DNA of 64,000 nt, from the NCBI RefSeq assembly GCF_031764535.1, contig NZ_CP134499.1:1922001-1986000 (forward strand). Direction: 5' to 3'. The position numbers and the translations under genes were made by a program. Below the pieces are notes generated by a model. It saw only the letters and a program-made list of their open reading frames with translations, was not told the origin of the DNA and did not search any database. The stretch is from Pseudomonas sp. SG20056 (GTDB taxonomy: Bacteria; Pseudomonadota; Gammaproteobacteria; Pseudomonadales; Pseudomonadaceae). Below are positions 1 through 8,260 of the stretch, piece after piece. Each line of letters starts with the position of its first letter. Position 1 is the first letter of the stretch.

Positions 1-693
1 GGTGCCGCACTGGCGCAGCAGATCGTGCCCTGGGCCGGTGCCAATGGCGGCAAGGTCAATCTGATCGGCCACAGCCAGGGCTCGCCAACCTCGCGCGTCG
101 CTGCCTCGCTGCGCCCGGATCTGGTGGCCTCGGTGACGTCGGTCAACGGCGTCAACAAAGGCTCAAAAGTCGCCGACGTACTGCGTGGCGTAATCCCGCC
201 GAACAGCGCTATCGAAGGCGGTGCCAATGCCCTGGCCAACGCCCTGGGTGCGGTAATCAACCTGCTGTCCGGCAGCAGCAATCCGCAGAGCGGTATCGAT
301 GCGCTGAAAACCCTGACCACTGCAGGTACGACTGCGTTGAACGGTCGCCACCCCTGGGGCGTAAACAGCAGCAGCTACTGCGCTAAATCCACCGAAGTGC
401 ACAACGTGCGTGGGCACAATATCCGTTACTTCTCCTGGACCGGTAATACCTCCTACACCAACATTTTAGATGCGGTTGATCCATTCCTGGCAATCACTGG
501 TTTGGCCTTCGGTAGCGAGAAAAATGATGGCCTGGTTGGCGTCTGCTCCACCTACCTGGGTCAGGTGATCGGCGATGGCTACAACATGAATCACGTGGAT
601 GCGATCAACCACCTGTTCGGCATCCGTGGCTGGACTGAGCCGGTTTCGTTGTATCGCCAGCATGCCAACCGCCTGAAAAACAAAGGCGTCTGA
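1..693 (+). CDS. lipA: Secreted triacylglycerol lipase, family I.1, 3' part only
   Basis: The reading frame is open from base 1, so the gene begins before the window; about 230 C-terminal residues remain of a family normally about 310 long. The nucleophile elbow GHSQG is at 67-81, the catalytic Asp fits the NDGLV segment and the catalytic His the NMNHVDAIN segment. Two cysteines (in SSYCAK and VGVCST) match the disulfide of Pseudomonas lipases. The enzyme should hydrolyse long-chain triglycerides outside the cell after Sec export, foldase-assisted folding and type II secretion. The foldase gene follows 48 nt downstream, as in P. aeruginosa lipA-lif. The signal peptide is outside the window. 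Confidence 0.93.
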   Translation, partial: GAALAQQIVPWAGANGGKVNLIGHSQGSPTSRVAASLRPDLVASVTSVNGVNKGSKVADVLRGVIPPNSAIEGGANALANALGAVINLLSGSSNPQSGIDALKTLTTAGTTALNGRHPWGVNSSSYCAKSTEVHNVRGHNIRYFSWTGNTSYTNILDAVDPFLAITGLAFGSEKNDGLVGVCSTYLGQVIGDGYNMNHVDAINHLFGIRGWTEPVSLYRQHANRLKNKGV

Positions 694-704
694 CCTTCGC
701 ACCA

Positions 705-727
705 GCGGGCTGCGCCATGCAGCCCGC
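705..727 (+). other. Intercistronic hairpin between lipase and foldase
   Basis: A perfect 9-bp GC-rich stem (705-713 with 719-727) and a 5-nt loop lie between the lipase stop and the foldase ribosome binding site. No T-run follows, so it is unlikely to be a full terminator. It may protect the 3' end of the lipase message or reduce foldase expression relative to lipase; that role is inferred. Confidence 0.5.
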
Positions 728-741
728 ATTCTGGAGGTCCT

Positions 742-1812
742 ATGGCCCTGTCGTTGCGTTCAACTGTTCCTCTTTTGCTACTGGCCGGCAGCGTTGCCGG
801 CCTTACGCTTTACTGGCAATGGCCAGCCACTGCTGTAGCCGTCGCGCCTGTTACAGCGGTTACCGCCAAGACTCCTCTTACTGTCGCACCGAGTCCGCTA
901 TTGCCAGCCGCCAAGCCCGATATCGCTACTGCTGGCGCGCCGGCGAGCCTGCCGGGATTGCAGGGAACCGAAGTGGATGGCGAGCTGAAGGCGGATAGCG
1001 CCGGCAATCTGCAGCTGAATGTGGCGCTGCGCGATTATCTGGATTACTTCCTCAGCGCCGCCGATCAGGCCGGGTTGGAAACTGTGGTGGAGGCCATGCT
1101 GGCCGATGCACGCGGACGTTTGCCGGAACCCGCTCTGGGCCAGTTTATTGGCCTGCTGGGCGACTATATGGACTACAAGCGCGCCAGCCTGGCGCTGTTG
1201 CAGCAACCCTTGAGCGCTGCTCAGCAAAGTACCCCGGATGGCCAGCTGGTTGCCTTGCAGCGAGCCTTCGAGCAGTTGGCGCAGCTGCGTCGGACGCACT
1301 TCTCCAGCGCGGCGACCGAGGCCCTGTTCGGCGCCGAGGAAGCCTACGGCCGTTACACTCTGGATAACCTGGCGCTGATGGCCCGTGAAGATCTGAGCGA
1401 GCACGGCAAAGCCCTGGCGCAGGAGCGTTTGCGTGCTCAGTTACCTGAAGCCATGCGCGCCAGCGAAGAGCGTCAGGCCCAAGCGCAGGCCTTGCAGGTC
1501 CAGACAGACAAGCTCTGGCAGGAGGGGGCAAGCGAAGAGCAGGTGCGCCAGCTGCTTGCCTTGACCTATGATCCGCCCACGGTCGAACGTCTGCTCAGCG
1601 AGCAGCGCAACGAGCGCGCCTGGCAACAACGCTATGCCACCTACCAGCAGGAACTTGCCGCCTTGCAGGGCAATGGCCTCAGTGCTGCGGATCAGCAGCA
1701 GGAGCAGCAGCGTTTGCGCCAGCGCCTATTCAGCGCCGAAGATCAGCATCGGGTGGAAACCTATGACGCCATTGCCGCCAAGCAGCAGGACAGCCAGTCA
1801 CCCGAGTTATAA
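742..1812 (+). CDS. lif: Lipase-specific foldase (steric chaperone)
   Basis: This is a 356-residue inner-membrane-anchored periplasmic chaperone that folds the upstream lipase before it leaves through the type II system. An N-terminal hydrophobic segment (about residues 6-25) is followed by an Ala/Pro-rich linker to about residue 75. The foldase signature RDYLDYFLSA lies near residues 96-106, and the rest is helical and Gln/Glu/Ala-rich, as expected for the extended foldase. GGAGG stands 6 nt before the ATG. The coupling to lipA is the classic Pseudomonas arrangement. Length and motif match the family, so the call is firm. Confidence 0.94.
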   Translation: MALSLRSTVPLLLLAGSVAGLTLYWQWPATAVAVAPVTAVTAKTPLTVAPSPLLPAAKPDIATAGAPASLPGLQGTEVDGELKADSAGNLQLNVALRDYLDYFLSAADQAGLETVVEAMLADARGRLPEPALGQFIGLLGDYMDYKRASLALLQQPLSAAQQSTPDGQLVALQRAFEQLAQLRRTHFSSAATEALFGAEEAYGRYTLDNLALMAREDLSEHGKALAQERLRAQLPEAMRASEERQAQAQALQVQTDKLWQEGASEEQVRQLLALTYDPPTVERLLSEQRNERAWQQRYATYQQELAALQGNGLSAADQQQEQQRLRQRLFSAEDQHRVETYDAIAAKQQDSQSPEL

Positions 1813-1815
1813 GCC

Positions 1816-3705
1816 ATGAGTCTCGAGCGTCAGGAGTCCCTGCTGTTGACGCAACAGCGCCGCGGCTACCGGCAGCTGCGTTTTACTGGTGTGCTGGAAG
1901 ACGAGTTTGTTGAGCACCGGGTGCAGCGTATCCGTCGCCGTCTGCTGCTGATCATCAGCACCGCGGTGATCTTTCAACTGGTCTACACCGTCCTCGATCT
2001 GTTGCTGCTGCCCCTCAACGCCAGCCTTGCCACCCTGCCAGTACGGATGCTGGGCATATGCGGTGCGCTGCTTTCCTTCTTCTACTGCCGCCGCCCACAG
2101 AGCCCGCCGCGCAGAGCCTTGCTGGTCTATGTGGCCGCTTATGCCCTCAACGGTGTTTGCGTCGCCGTGATCATTCATCTGTGTTGGAGCCTGGGCGTAG
2201 CCATGCCCTATGACGGGCTGTTTCTGGTGCTGCTGTTTGGTTACGTGCTGCTGGGGGTGTCGTTCCGCTCCGTCAGCCTGGCGTCTTGGGGTGTGTGCGG
2301 GCTGTTCCTCTGGTTGGGGCTGATCGCTACGGGGGGCAGCGTGGCGCTGGGTTATCAGGGCTTGTTTCTGTTTTGCGCCAATCTGATTGGTAGTGTCGGC
2401 GCCTACCTGCAGGAGCACGGCCAGCGCGGCGCTTGGCTTAATCTGCGTTTGCTGGATCTGGCGCGGCAGCGCGCCGAAGCCGACGATGCGCGCAAGCTGC
2501 GCCTGCTGGCGGCCGCCAGCCATGATCTGCGCCAACCGCTCAACGCCATGGGCCTGTATGCCCAGCACCTGCTGGAACAGAACCAGGACCCCGGTGTACA
2601 CCGCATCAGCAGCCGCCTGGCGATTGCCGTGGAGCAGCTCAGCCGACTGTTGCAGTCGCTGTTTGATTACACCCGTCTGACCCTGCCCGGTGGTGTGCAG
2701 GCCAAGCCGGAAGTATTTGCCTTGCGCCCCTTGCTGGCGCGTCTGAGCGGTGAAAGCCGCGCCGAGGCCGACGCCCAGGGTGTCGAGCTGCAGCTGCAAT
2801 GCGCGGACCTCTGGGTACGCAGTGACCCGCTGCTGCTGGAGCGCGTGTTGCGCAATCTGCTGAGCAACGCCTTGCGCCATGCCCAGGCGCGGCATGTCTG
2901 GCTGCATGCCCGTATCGAGCAGGGTGTTGTGCGGCTGGAGGTCGGTGACGACGGCCAGGGCCTGGGTGAGGAAGAACAGAGTCAGGTATTCGAAGAGTTC
3001 CGGCAGCTGGATAACCCAGGGCGTAATGCCGAGCGCGGCCTTGGTCTGGGCTTGGCCATCGTTCAGCAACTGGCGCAGTTGCTGGGGCATCCACTGCGGC
3101 TGGATTCGAGCCCAGGCGCGGGCGCACGCTTTATCCTGCAACTGCCGCAGGCTGAAGCCGGCGAGTGGCAAGCACCAGCAGCCGTTGCCGCAGCATTGAG
3201 CGGGCGGGTGCTATTGCTGGAAGACGATGCTGCTGGACGGGAGGCGCTGTCCGGTTTGCTGCAGCGTTGGGGTTGCGAAGTCTGGGCCTGCGCCGATCCA
3301 TCTGAGGCTTTGCAGTGTTTACCCGAGGCGCAGCCGCAGGTGCTGATCAGCGACTATCGCCTGGCCGCCACCGAGGACGGCTTGCGCGTTATCGAGCGTT
3401 TGCGCGAAGAGGCCGGACGCATGCTGCCGGCCTTGCTGATTACCGCCGACGTCAGCGCCGACCTGCAGGAACGCTGCACCCGCGCCCATGTCACCTTGCT
3501 CGGCAAGCCGCTGCTGCCGGCTCGTTTACGTCAGGCTTTGGCGGTGCTGTTGCCCGCGAATACAGCGGGGGGGAGCTATTCAACGTCTCGCGAGCTAGAG
3601 GCCTGCAAGGCAAAAGCAGGCGAGGAAGCGGAGTTTACTGGTGTAAATGAGCATTCCGAGCCTGTTTTTAACGCAGCAGGGCCGACGCGCAGCAGCGTTG
3701 AATAG
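1816..3705 (+). CDS. Hybrid membrane sensor histidine kinase with receiver domain
   Basis: The 629-residue protein has five or six hydrophobic segments between about residues 40 and 195, then a HisKA domain with phospho-acceptor H236 (in SHDLRQ). An HATPase domain with N-, G1- and G2-like boxes spans roughly 325-430, and a receiver domain has acidic residues at 470-471 and phospho-acceptor D513. It begins 3 nt after the foldase stop and is probably co-transcribed with lipA-lif. The response regulator lies convergently just downstream and is the likely partner. The last 45 or so residues do not resemble a receiver domain and appear to come from a dispersed repeat read through in frame. The signal sensed is unknown; lipid breakdown products are a guess from position. 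Confidence 0.88.
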   Translation: MSLERQESLLLTQQRRGYRQLRFTGVLEDEFVEHRVQRIRRRLLLIISTAVIFQLVYTVLDLLLLPLNASLATLPVRMLGICGALLSFFYCRRPQSPPRRALLVYVAAYALNGVCVAVIIHLCWSLGVAMPYDGLFLVLLFGYVLLGVSFRSVSLASWGVCGLFLWLGLIATGGSVALGYQGLFLFCANLIGSVGAYLQEHGQRGAWLNLRLLDLARQRAEADDARKLRLLAAASHDLRQPLNAMGLYAQHLLEQNQDPGVHRISSRLAIAVEQLSRLLQSLFDYTRLTLPGGVQAKPEVFALRPLLARLSGESRAEADAQGVELQLQCADLWVRSDPLLLERVLRNLLSNALRHAQARHVWLHARIEQGVVRLEVGDDGQGLGEEEQSQVFEEFRQLDNPGRNAERGLGLGLAIVQQLAQLLGHPLRLDSSPGAGARFILQLPQAEAGEWQAPAAVAAALSGRVLLLEDDAAGREALSGLLQRWGCEVWACADPSEALQCLPEAQPQVLISDYRLAATEDGLRVIERLREEAGRMLPALLITADVSADLQERCTRAHVTLLGKPLLPARLRQALAVLLPANTAGGSYSTSRELEACKAKAGEEAEFTGVNEHSEPVFNAAGPTRSSVE

Positions 3706-3716
3706 ACTCCTACAGC
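3585..3716. repeat. Probable dispersed intergenic repeat overlapping the kinase 3' end
   Basis: The sequence after the receiver domain has internal short inverted repeats (3602-3606 with 3616-3620; AACGC at 3670 with GCGTT near 3701) and a composition unlike the rest of the kinase. I recall very similar sequence between genes and at ORF ends in other Pseudomonas genomes, but no second copy lies in this window. Treat it as a candidate dispersed element whose open frame extends the kinase by about 45 residues. Confidence 0.4.
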
Positions 3717-4327
3717 CAGCCCCGTTGCCGCGCCGCACTAACGCAGGCGGTCCGGGTATGTACGGAAAACTCCTGAAACAGTGATTTCAGATGGGTTTTC
3801 ACCGTGTCTTCGGAGACGCCCAGCTGACGGCTGATGGACTTGTTTGGCAAGCCTTCGGCGAGTAGCTGGAGGATTTCCATCTGCCGGGGTGTGAGCTGCG
3901 GTTTGTCGCCAGACTGCGGTGCGGGCAGGGTTTCTCCCAGCAGTACGCGGGTTACTGCCTGGCGCAATTCATCGCTATTGGCACTTTTCGGGATAAAGCC
4001 CAGCGCGCCGGCTGCCAGTGCGGCCTGTGCGTCCAGGTTGGAGTCGCTGGCGCTAAGGATCGCCACTGGGGTCATGCGGCCTTGTTGTTGCCAGCGTTGC
4101 AGCAGCTCCAGACCCGGCATATCGGGTAGGCGCAGGTCGAGCAGGATCAGGTCGAAGGTGGCTTGTTGCAGGCAGGCTTCGGCGGCGGCAGCGGATTCGG
4201 CGGTGCGAATCTGCAGGTCGGCGCAGAGCGGGGTGAGGGCCAGGCTGAGGCCGTCGAGAAAGATCCGGTGGTCATCCACCAGTAACAGGCTGAGCTGTTC
4301 GGGCAAGTCAGTGCAGAGTGCAGTCAT
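3710..4327 (-). CDS. Two-component response regulator, NarL/FixJ (LuxR HTH) type
   Basis: The 205-residue protein has a receiver domain at about residues 12-125 (acidic pair D18-D19, phospho-acceptor D64, conserved K114) and a LuxR-type helix-turn-helix at about 145-203. The DNA-binding segment contains LTPRQMEILQLLAEG and VSEDTVKTHLKSLF, typical of FixJ/NarL regulators. It converges on the hybrid kinase with 4 nt between the stop codons, which makes that kinase the natural partner. Targets are unknown; the lipase operon and the adjacent FadL channel gene are obvious candidates. The ATG lacks a strong ribosome binding site. Confidence 0.9.
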   Translation of the reverse strand: MTALCTDLPEQLSLLLVDDHRIFLDGLSLALTPLCADLQIRTAESAAAAEACLQQATFDLILLDLRLPDMPGLELLQRWQQQGRMTPVAILSASDSNLDAQAALAAGALGFIPKSANSDELRQAVTRVLLGETLPAPQSGDKPQLTPRQMEILQLLAEGLPNKSISRQLGVSEDTVKTHLKSLFQEFSVHTRTACVSAARQRGWL

Positions 4328-4397
4328 AAGGGCTGTCTCAGGCGGCGTTATTATTTTTGTGGGCGCCGCGCGAGTTTAACCCAAACCGCTGGTTGAA

Positions 4398-5645
4398 TTA
4401 GAAGCGGTATGTCACTTGTGCGCCCAGGCCGTGGGCAGTGTTTTTGTAGGTTGCGCGGTAGTCGTCTTTCTCGATGTGAGCGTCGTCTTCCATCAGGTAG
4501 GAGTAGGCCAGATCGATGGTCACGTCATCATTCGGGCTCCAGGCTGTGCCCAGGCTGAAGATCGTGCGGTCGCCGGTGGGGATGCGTGGCGAACGGTCGA
4601 GGTTATTGGTTGGCGACTGATCTACGGCCAGGCCGGCGCGCAGGGTCCACTGTGGGTTCAGCTTGTAGGCAGCGCCCACAGCGTGAGCCCAGGTGTCGTG
4701 CCAGTTCTGCGGCTCGCTGATGCTGGTCAGGCCGGGAGCCAAGAGGCCACCTACGCCTTTGTTATCGGCGCGGATTTCTTCCAGACGGCTCCAGCGCGTC
4801 CAGGTGCTGCCGGCGTAGAGGGTCCAGTCGGCATCCAGCTCGTGGGTGACGGAGAAATCCACCGACTCCGGGGTGGTCAGCTCTAGCGAGGCATCGTAGG
4901 TGCCGGCGGAAGTAGCAATGACCCCTGGACCGGAAACCGTGGTGTCACCCTTCAGGCGATAATCCACCTTGGAGTGGTAAGTCAGGCCGAAACGGGTCTG
5001 CGGGGTGATTTCAAACAGCACGCCGACGTTGTAGCCCAGCGCGGTGTCATCGCCCTTGATTTCGACCTTGCCGTCACCCGCGCCAGGAATCGGGTTGTTG
5101 ATGGCCGAAGTCAGCTCACCGTCGATACGGTTGATGGTCGGGCCGAAACCGATCGACAGTTGCTCGTTGAAGCGATAGCTCAGGGTCGGCTGCAGGGTAA
5201 TCACCCGCACTTCGCTGCGGTCGCCGTGATAGCGGCCCTGGAAGTTGCGCTCGTAATCGGTCACCAGGCCAAACGGCACGTACAGGCCCAGACCGAAGCT
5301 CCAGTTGTCGTCCAGCGGTTTGACGTAATAGCCCATGGGCGCGCCGATAAACGGCACCATGTCGCCGTCATTGCTGCCGCTGGCAGAACCGCTGGCGTTG
5401 TCGATCTCGGTTTTTGCGTGGATCAGGGCAATGCCGCCGCTGACTTGTTCACGCTTGATGCGCGCCATACCGGCCGGGTTGCCGAATACAGTGCTGGCGT
5501 CATCGGCCGAAGAGGAACGGCCGGCGAAGGCGGTGCCCATGCTGCTGACGCTTTGTTCGTTGATGGCAAAACCACTGGCAAAGCCATGGCTGGCGGCAGA
5601 AGCAAGGGCAAGGGACAGGCAGGTCTTGACGACTCTTCTAGTCAC
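4398..5645 (-). CDS. fadL: FadL/OmpP1-type outer-membrane channel for hydrophobic compounds
   Basis: The 415-residue beta-barrel has a cleaved signal peptide (to about residue 23, ending FASG). The mature N-terminus starts with FAINEQSVSSMGTAFAG, the hatch sequence of the FadL family, followed by the NPAGM motif. It ends in aromatic YRF, the outer-membrane insertion signal. The start is GTG with AGGAG 6 nt upstream. FadL channels move long-chain fatty acids or other hydrophobic molecules across the outer membrane. Proximity to a lipase suggests uptake of released fatty acids. P. aeruginosa has a FadL homologue (PA1288, as I recall) next to a related gene set and reported to handle oxylipins, so substrate and direction are open. 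Confidence 0.92.
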   Translation of the reverse strand: MTRRVVKTCLSLALASAASHGFASGFAINEQSVSSMGTAFAGRSSSADDASTVFGNPAGMARIKREQVSGGIALIHAKTEIDNASGSASGSNDGDMVPFIGAPMGYYVKPLDDNWSFGLGLYVPFGLVTDYERNFQGRYHGDRSEVRVITLQPTLSYRFNEQLSIGFGPTINRIDGELTSAINNPIPGAGDGKVEIKGDDTALGYNVGVLFEITPQTRFGLTYHSKVDYRLKGDTTVSGPGVIATSAGTYDASLELTTPESVDFSVTHELDADWTLYAGSTWTRWSRLEEIRADNKGVGGLLAPGLTSISEPQNWHDTWAHAVGAAYKLNPQWTLRAGLAVDQSPTNNLDRSPRIPTGDRTIFSLGTAWSPNDDVTIDLAYSYLMEDDAHIEKDDYRATYKNTAHGLGAQVTYRF

Positions 5646-5808
5646 GGAGGACTCCTAGGTTTTAGCGGGGGGCGGAAACTAGCAACTTTCCATGACCCTT
5701 GCCAAGCCTTTGGAGTTCCCGAGATAGAGCGGATTATGCTTTTAATGTGGCACTAATTTCTGCTAACTGCGCTGAAGTTGTCGGACAATTCAGGTCGGAT
5801 TTTGCGCT

Positions 5809-6288
5809 TCAGGCCACTTGGCTGAGGCTGCCGATGCAGCGTTGCCAGGCGGCGATAAAGTCCTTGGTGCGGCCGTGGGGCCTGAATACCCGGCGCCAGA
5901 CCTGCGCCATGCCGAGCAGATCATCGGCGGCCGGTAATTCGCGGTGTTCGGCTTCGATCAGCATCCAGGCAATCGCCGTGGCGTAGCGCAGGTTGACGGT
6001 CAGTTCCAGGTGCGGCGCGGCGAGGAAGGCATGCTGGCTGGCGAGGCCGCGTACTTGGCTGGCGAGGTCCGGGTCCAGCGCCAGGTGCTGATCCCAGAGC
6101 TGCTGGTGGCGCAGCGCGGCGATACGGTAGAGGCCGTGGCCGTGTTTGTCATCGAGGGCGGAGCCGAGCCCGGATTGGCTGGCGGCGGCTCCGAGCAACA
6201 AGGCTTCGGCGGCGGTGGAGTGGCGGCCCAGATAGAGCAGGGTAGGGCGGATGACGTACTGGCTTAACTCGCAGGCGGCAATTCCCAT
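5809..6288 (-). CDS. Hypothetical protein, 159 residues
   Basis: I do not recognise this family. The protein is soluble and mostly helical by composition, with no signal peptide. It has many His and Trp residues, a Gly/His-rich stretch near residues 45-52, and a C-terminal helix with FIAAWQRCIGSL. The ATG at 6288 has GAGGG a few bases upstream. Codon use resembles the neighbours, which supports a real gene. It sits between the FadL channel and the sulfurtransferase; nothing in the context defines a role. Confidence 0.7.
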   Translation of the reverse strand: MGIAACELSQYVIRPTLLYLGRHSTAAEALLLGAAASQSGLGSALDDKHGHGLYRIAALRHQQLWDQHLALDPDLASQVRGLASQHAFLAAPHLELTVNLRYATAIAWMLIEAEHRELPAADDLLGMAQVWRRVFRPHGRTKDFIAAWQRCIGSLSQVA

Positions 6289-6519
6289 ATAGCCCTCGGC
6301 GAAAGGTGACCGATGGGGCCGGGGCGCTGGCAGCTTCGACTTATTCTGATAAAGGCCCCACCGGGAGCGGGGTTAGCCGCTCATGTTGAAGTGTAGTGCG
6401 ACCTTTCTACTGTAAAGGGCTGTTTTTAAATTGTTTTCGGCTTTCGGTTATTGCCTATATTCCAGTTGGTGCTTAACCAGCCTACGGCTGACGCGGCTAG
6501 CGGCCGCGTCGTCGGCCAG

Positions 6520-7374
6520 TCAGTCGCCGGTGGCCACTGGCCGAGTCGGGTCGGTGATCCATTCGCTCCAGGAACCGGCATACAGTGGTGCCAGTGGGTA
6601 GCCAGCCAGGCACAGGGCAAACAGGTTATGGCAGGCCGTCACACCGGAGCCGCAGTAGGCCACCAGCTCACTGGCCGGACGCTCGCCGAGTTGCGCGGCA
6701 AAGCGCTGGCGCAGTTGCTCCGGGCTGAGGAAGTGACCGTCGCTGTCTAGGTTGTCGGTAAACGCCGCGCACTGCGCGCCGGGGATATGCCCGGCAACCG
6801 GATCGATTGGCTCTACCTCGCCCCTGAAGCGCGGCAGGCCGCGGGCATCGAGCAGGGTCATCTGTTGATCGCCCAGACGCTGCTGCAGCTGCGCGGCATT
6901 GACCAGCAGGCTGGCGTCGGCTTTGCCAGTGAACGTGCCGGGAATAGGCGTGGGCAGGTCATGGGTCAAAGTGCCGCCGGCTTCGCGCCAGGCTTTTAGG
7001 CCGCCGTCGAGCAGGTACACGCCTTCACGTTTGCCCAGCCAGGCCAGCAGCCACCAGGCGCGTGCTGCAAAGGCGCCGGGGCAGTCGTCGTACAGCACCA
7101 CCTCACTGTTATTATTCAGTCCCCACTCACGCAGACGACTTAGCAGTTGCGCAGGCTCTGGCAAAGGGTGACGGCCGGTGATGCCTTTGTGGATTGGCCC
7201 GGACAGGTCGCGCTCCAGATCGGCAAACTGCGCGCCAGGGATGTGGCCTTCGGCATAGCTGCGTTGGCCGTAAGTCAGATCCTCCAGGGCAAAGCGGCAA
7301 TCAAGAATCAGCAGACTCGGGTCGGCAAGGCGCTGTTGCAGTTGAGCAGCAGTGATCAATTGGGCGAGGGGCAT
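6520..7374 (-). CDS. sseA: 3-mercaptopyruvate/thiosulfate sulfurtransferase
   Basis: This 284-residue protein has two rhodanese domains (about 1-140 and 155-280). The active-site loop CGSGVTA with catalytic C241 is the form typical of mercaptopyruvate sulfurtransferases rather than thiosulfate rhodanese (CRxGxT/R). It transfers sulfane sulfur from 3-mercaptopyruvate to thiol or cyanide acceptors in the cytoplasm. I start at the ATG at 7374, which has AGGA about 8 nt upstream; the frame continues far upstream but that extension has no domain and overlaps the divergent gene. An ATG at 7383 is the alternative. Confidence 0.92.
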   Translation of the reverse strand: MPLAQLITAAQLQQRLADPSLLILDCRFALEDLTYGQRSYAEGHIPGAQFADLERDLSGPIHKGITGRHPLPEPAQLLSRLREWGLNNNSEVVLYDDCPGAFAARAWWLLAWLGKREGVYLLDGGLKAWREAGGTLTHDLPTPIPGTFTGKADASLLVNAAQLQQRLGDQQMTLLDARGLPRFRGEVEPIDPVAGHIPGAQCAAFTDNLDSDGHFLSPEQLRQRFAAQLGERPASELVAYCGSGVTACHNLFALCLAGYPLAPLYAGSWSEWITDPTRPVATGD

Positions 7375-7537
7375 GCCAGTCATCCTGTGGGCAAAAGGTC
7401 GGTCTGCATCATAAACCCTGGTGTTGAGCTGTCGAGACGCCGTATGCAGAAGAAATTCTGCCGATTGGACGCTGCATCTTGGACTGATTGTGTGCATGCT
7501 GCCTGCCCGTTTTCTCTGACCCAGGTTGCCGCACGCC

Positions 7538-8215
7538 ATGAAGCGTTTTGTACTGCTCGATACCGCCCCGATTCCCGATGGCTCGGGCGCCCTGTGCCTG
7601 TTCGAGTACGGCGAGGATTTTGTCATCAAGATCGCCGGCGGTGATGGCGGCCAGCTGATGAATACGCGTATGCATGGCTCCGAAGACGCCCTGGCGGCGA
7701 TTCCCTGCAAGAAGGTTGCGGGTCGCCCCGACTCACGGGTGCTGATCGGTGGTCTGGGTATGGGTTTTACCCTGGCCGCAGCCTTGCAGAACCTGGGCAA
7801 GAGCGCCGAAGTGGAAGTGGCCGAACTGGTGCCTGGGGTGGTGGAGTGGAACCGCGGCCCGCTGGGCGCCAAGGCCGGTTACCCGATCCTCGATCCGCGT
7901 ACCCGGGTGATTCAGGACGATGTCGCCAATTGCCTGAAGAACGCCGAGCAGCGTTATGACGCAATCATGCTGGATGTCGACAACGGCCCGGAAGGGCTGA
8001 CCCAGAAACGCAATAGCTGGCTGTATTCGGCCCAGGGCCTGCAACGCTGTTACCAGGCATTGCGCCCCAAAGGCGTGTTGGCAGTGTGGTCAGCGAGTGC
8101 CGACCGAGTATTCAGCGACAAGGTGCGCAAGGCCGGTTTCAAGGTCGAAGAAGTGCAGGTCTATGCCCATGGCAACAAGGGCACCCGACACACCATCTGG
8201 ATTGCCAGCAAGTAG
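7538..8215 (+). CDS. Spermidine-synthase-fold methyltransferase-like protein
   Basis: The 225-residue protein has a Rossmann core like polyamine synthases and SAM methyltransferases. A glycine-rich nucleotide-binding turn (LIGGLGMGFTLAAAL) lies near residues 66-80, an acidic loop (AELVPGVVEWN) follows, and DVDNGPEG is near residues 145-152. It lacks the N-terminal beta domain of true spermidine synthases, so the reaction is unknown. A TTG 12 nt upstream is in frame, but the ATG at 7538 is the better start. It is divergent from sseA and near rnd, an order I recall from other pseudomonads. Confidence 0.78.
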   Translation: MKRFVLLDTAPIPDGSGALCLFEYGEDFVIKIAGGDGGQLMNTRMHGSEDALAAIPCKKVAGRPDSRVLIGGLGMGFTLAAALQNLGKSAEVEVAELVPGVVEWNRGPLGAKAGYPILDPRTRVIQDDVANCLKNAEQRYDAIMLDVDNGPEGLTQKRNSWLYSAQGLQRCYQALRPKGVLAVWSASADRVFSDKVRKAGFKVEEVQVYAHGNKGTRHTIWIASK

Positions 8216-8260
8216 CGCTAGCCACCACTGAACGCCGCCAGGCGCTCAGTGGTGTTCGGC

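Noticed and set aside
1807-3171. 454-codon open frame on the minus strand
   Set aside because: It lies entirely opposite the hybrid kinase, has a Gln/Ala-rich low-complexity translation and no domain; it is a GC-rich shadow frame.
7375-7872. N-terminal extension of the sulfurtransferase to 450 residues
   Set aside because: It has no rhodanese homology, overlaps the divergent gene, and a well-placed ribosome binding site supports the start at 7374.
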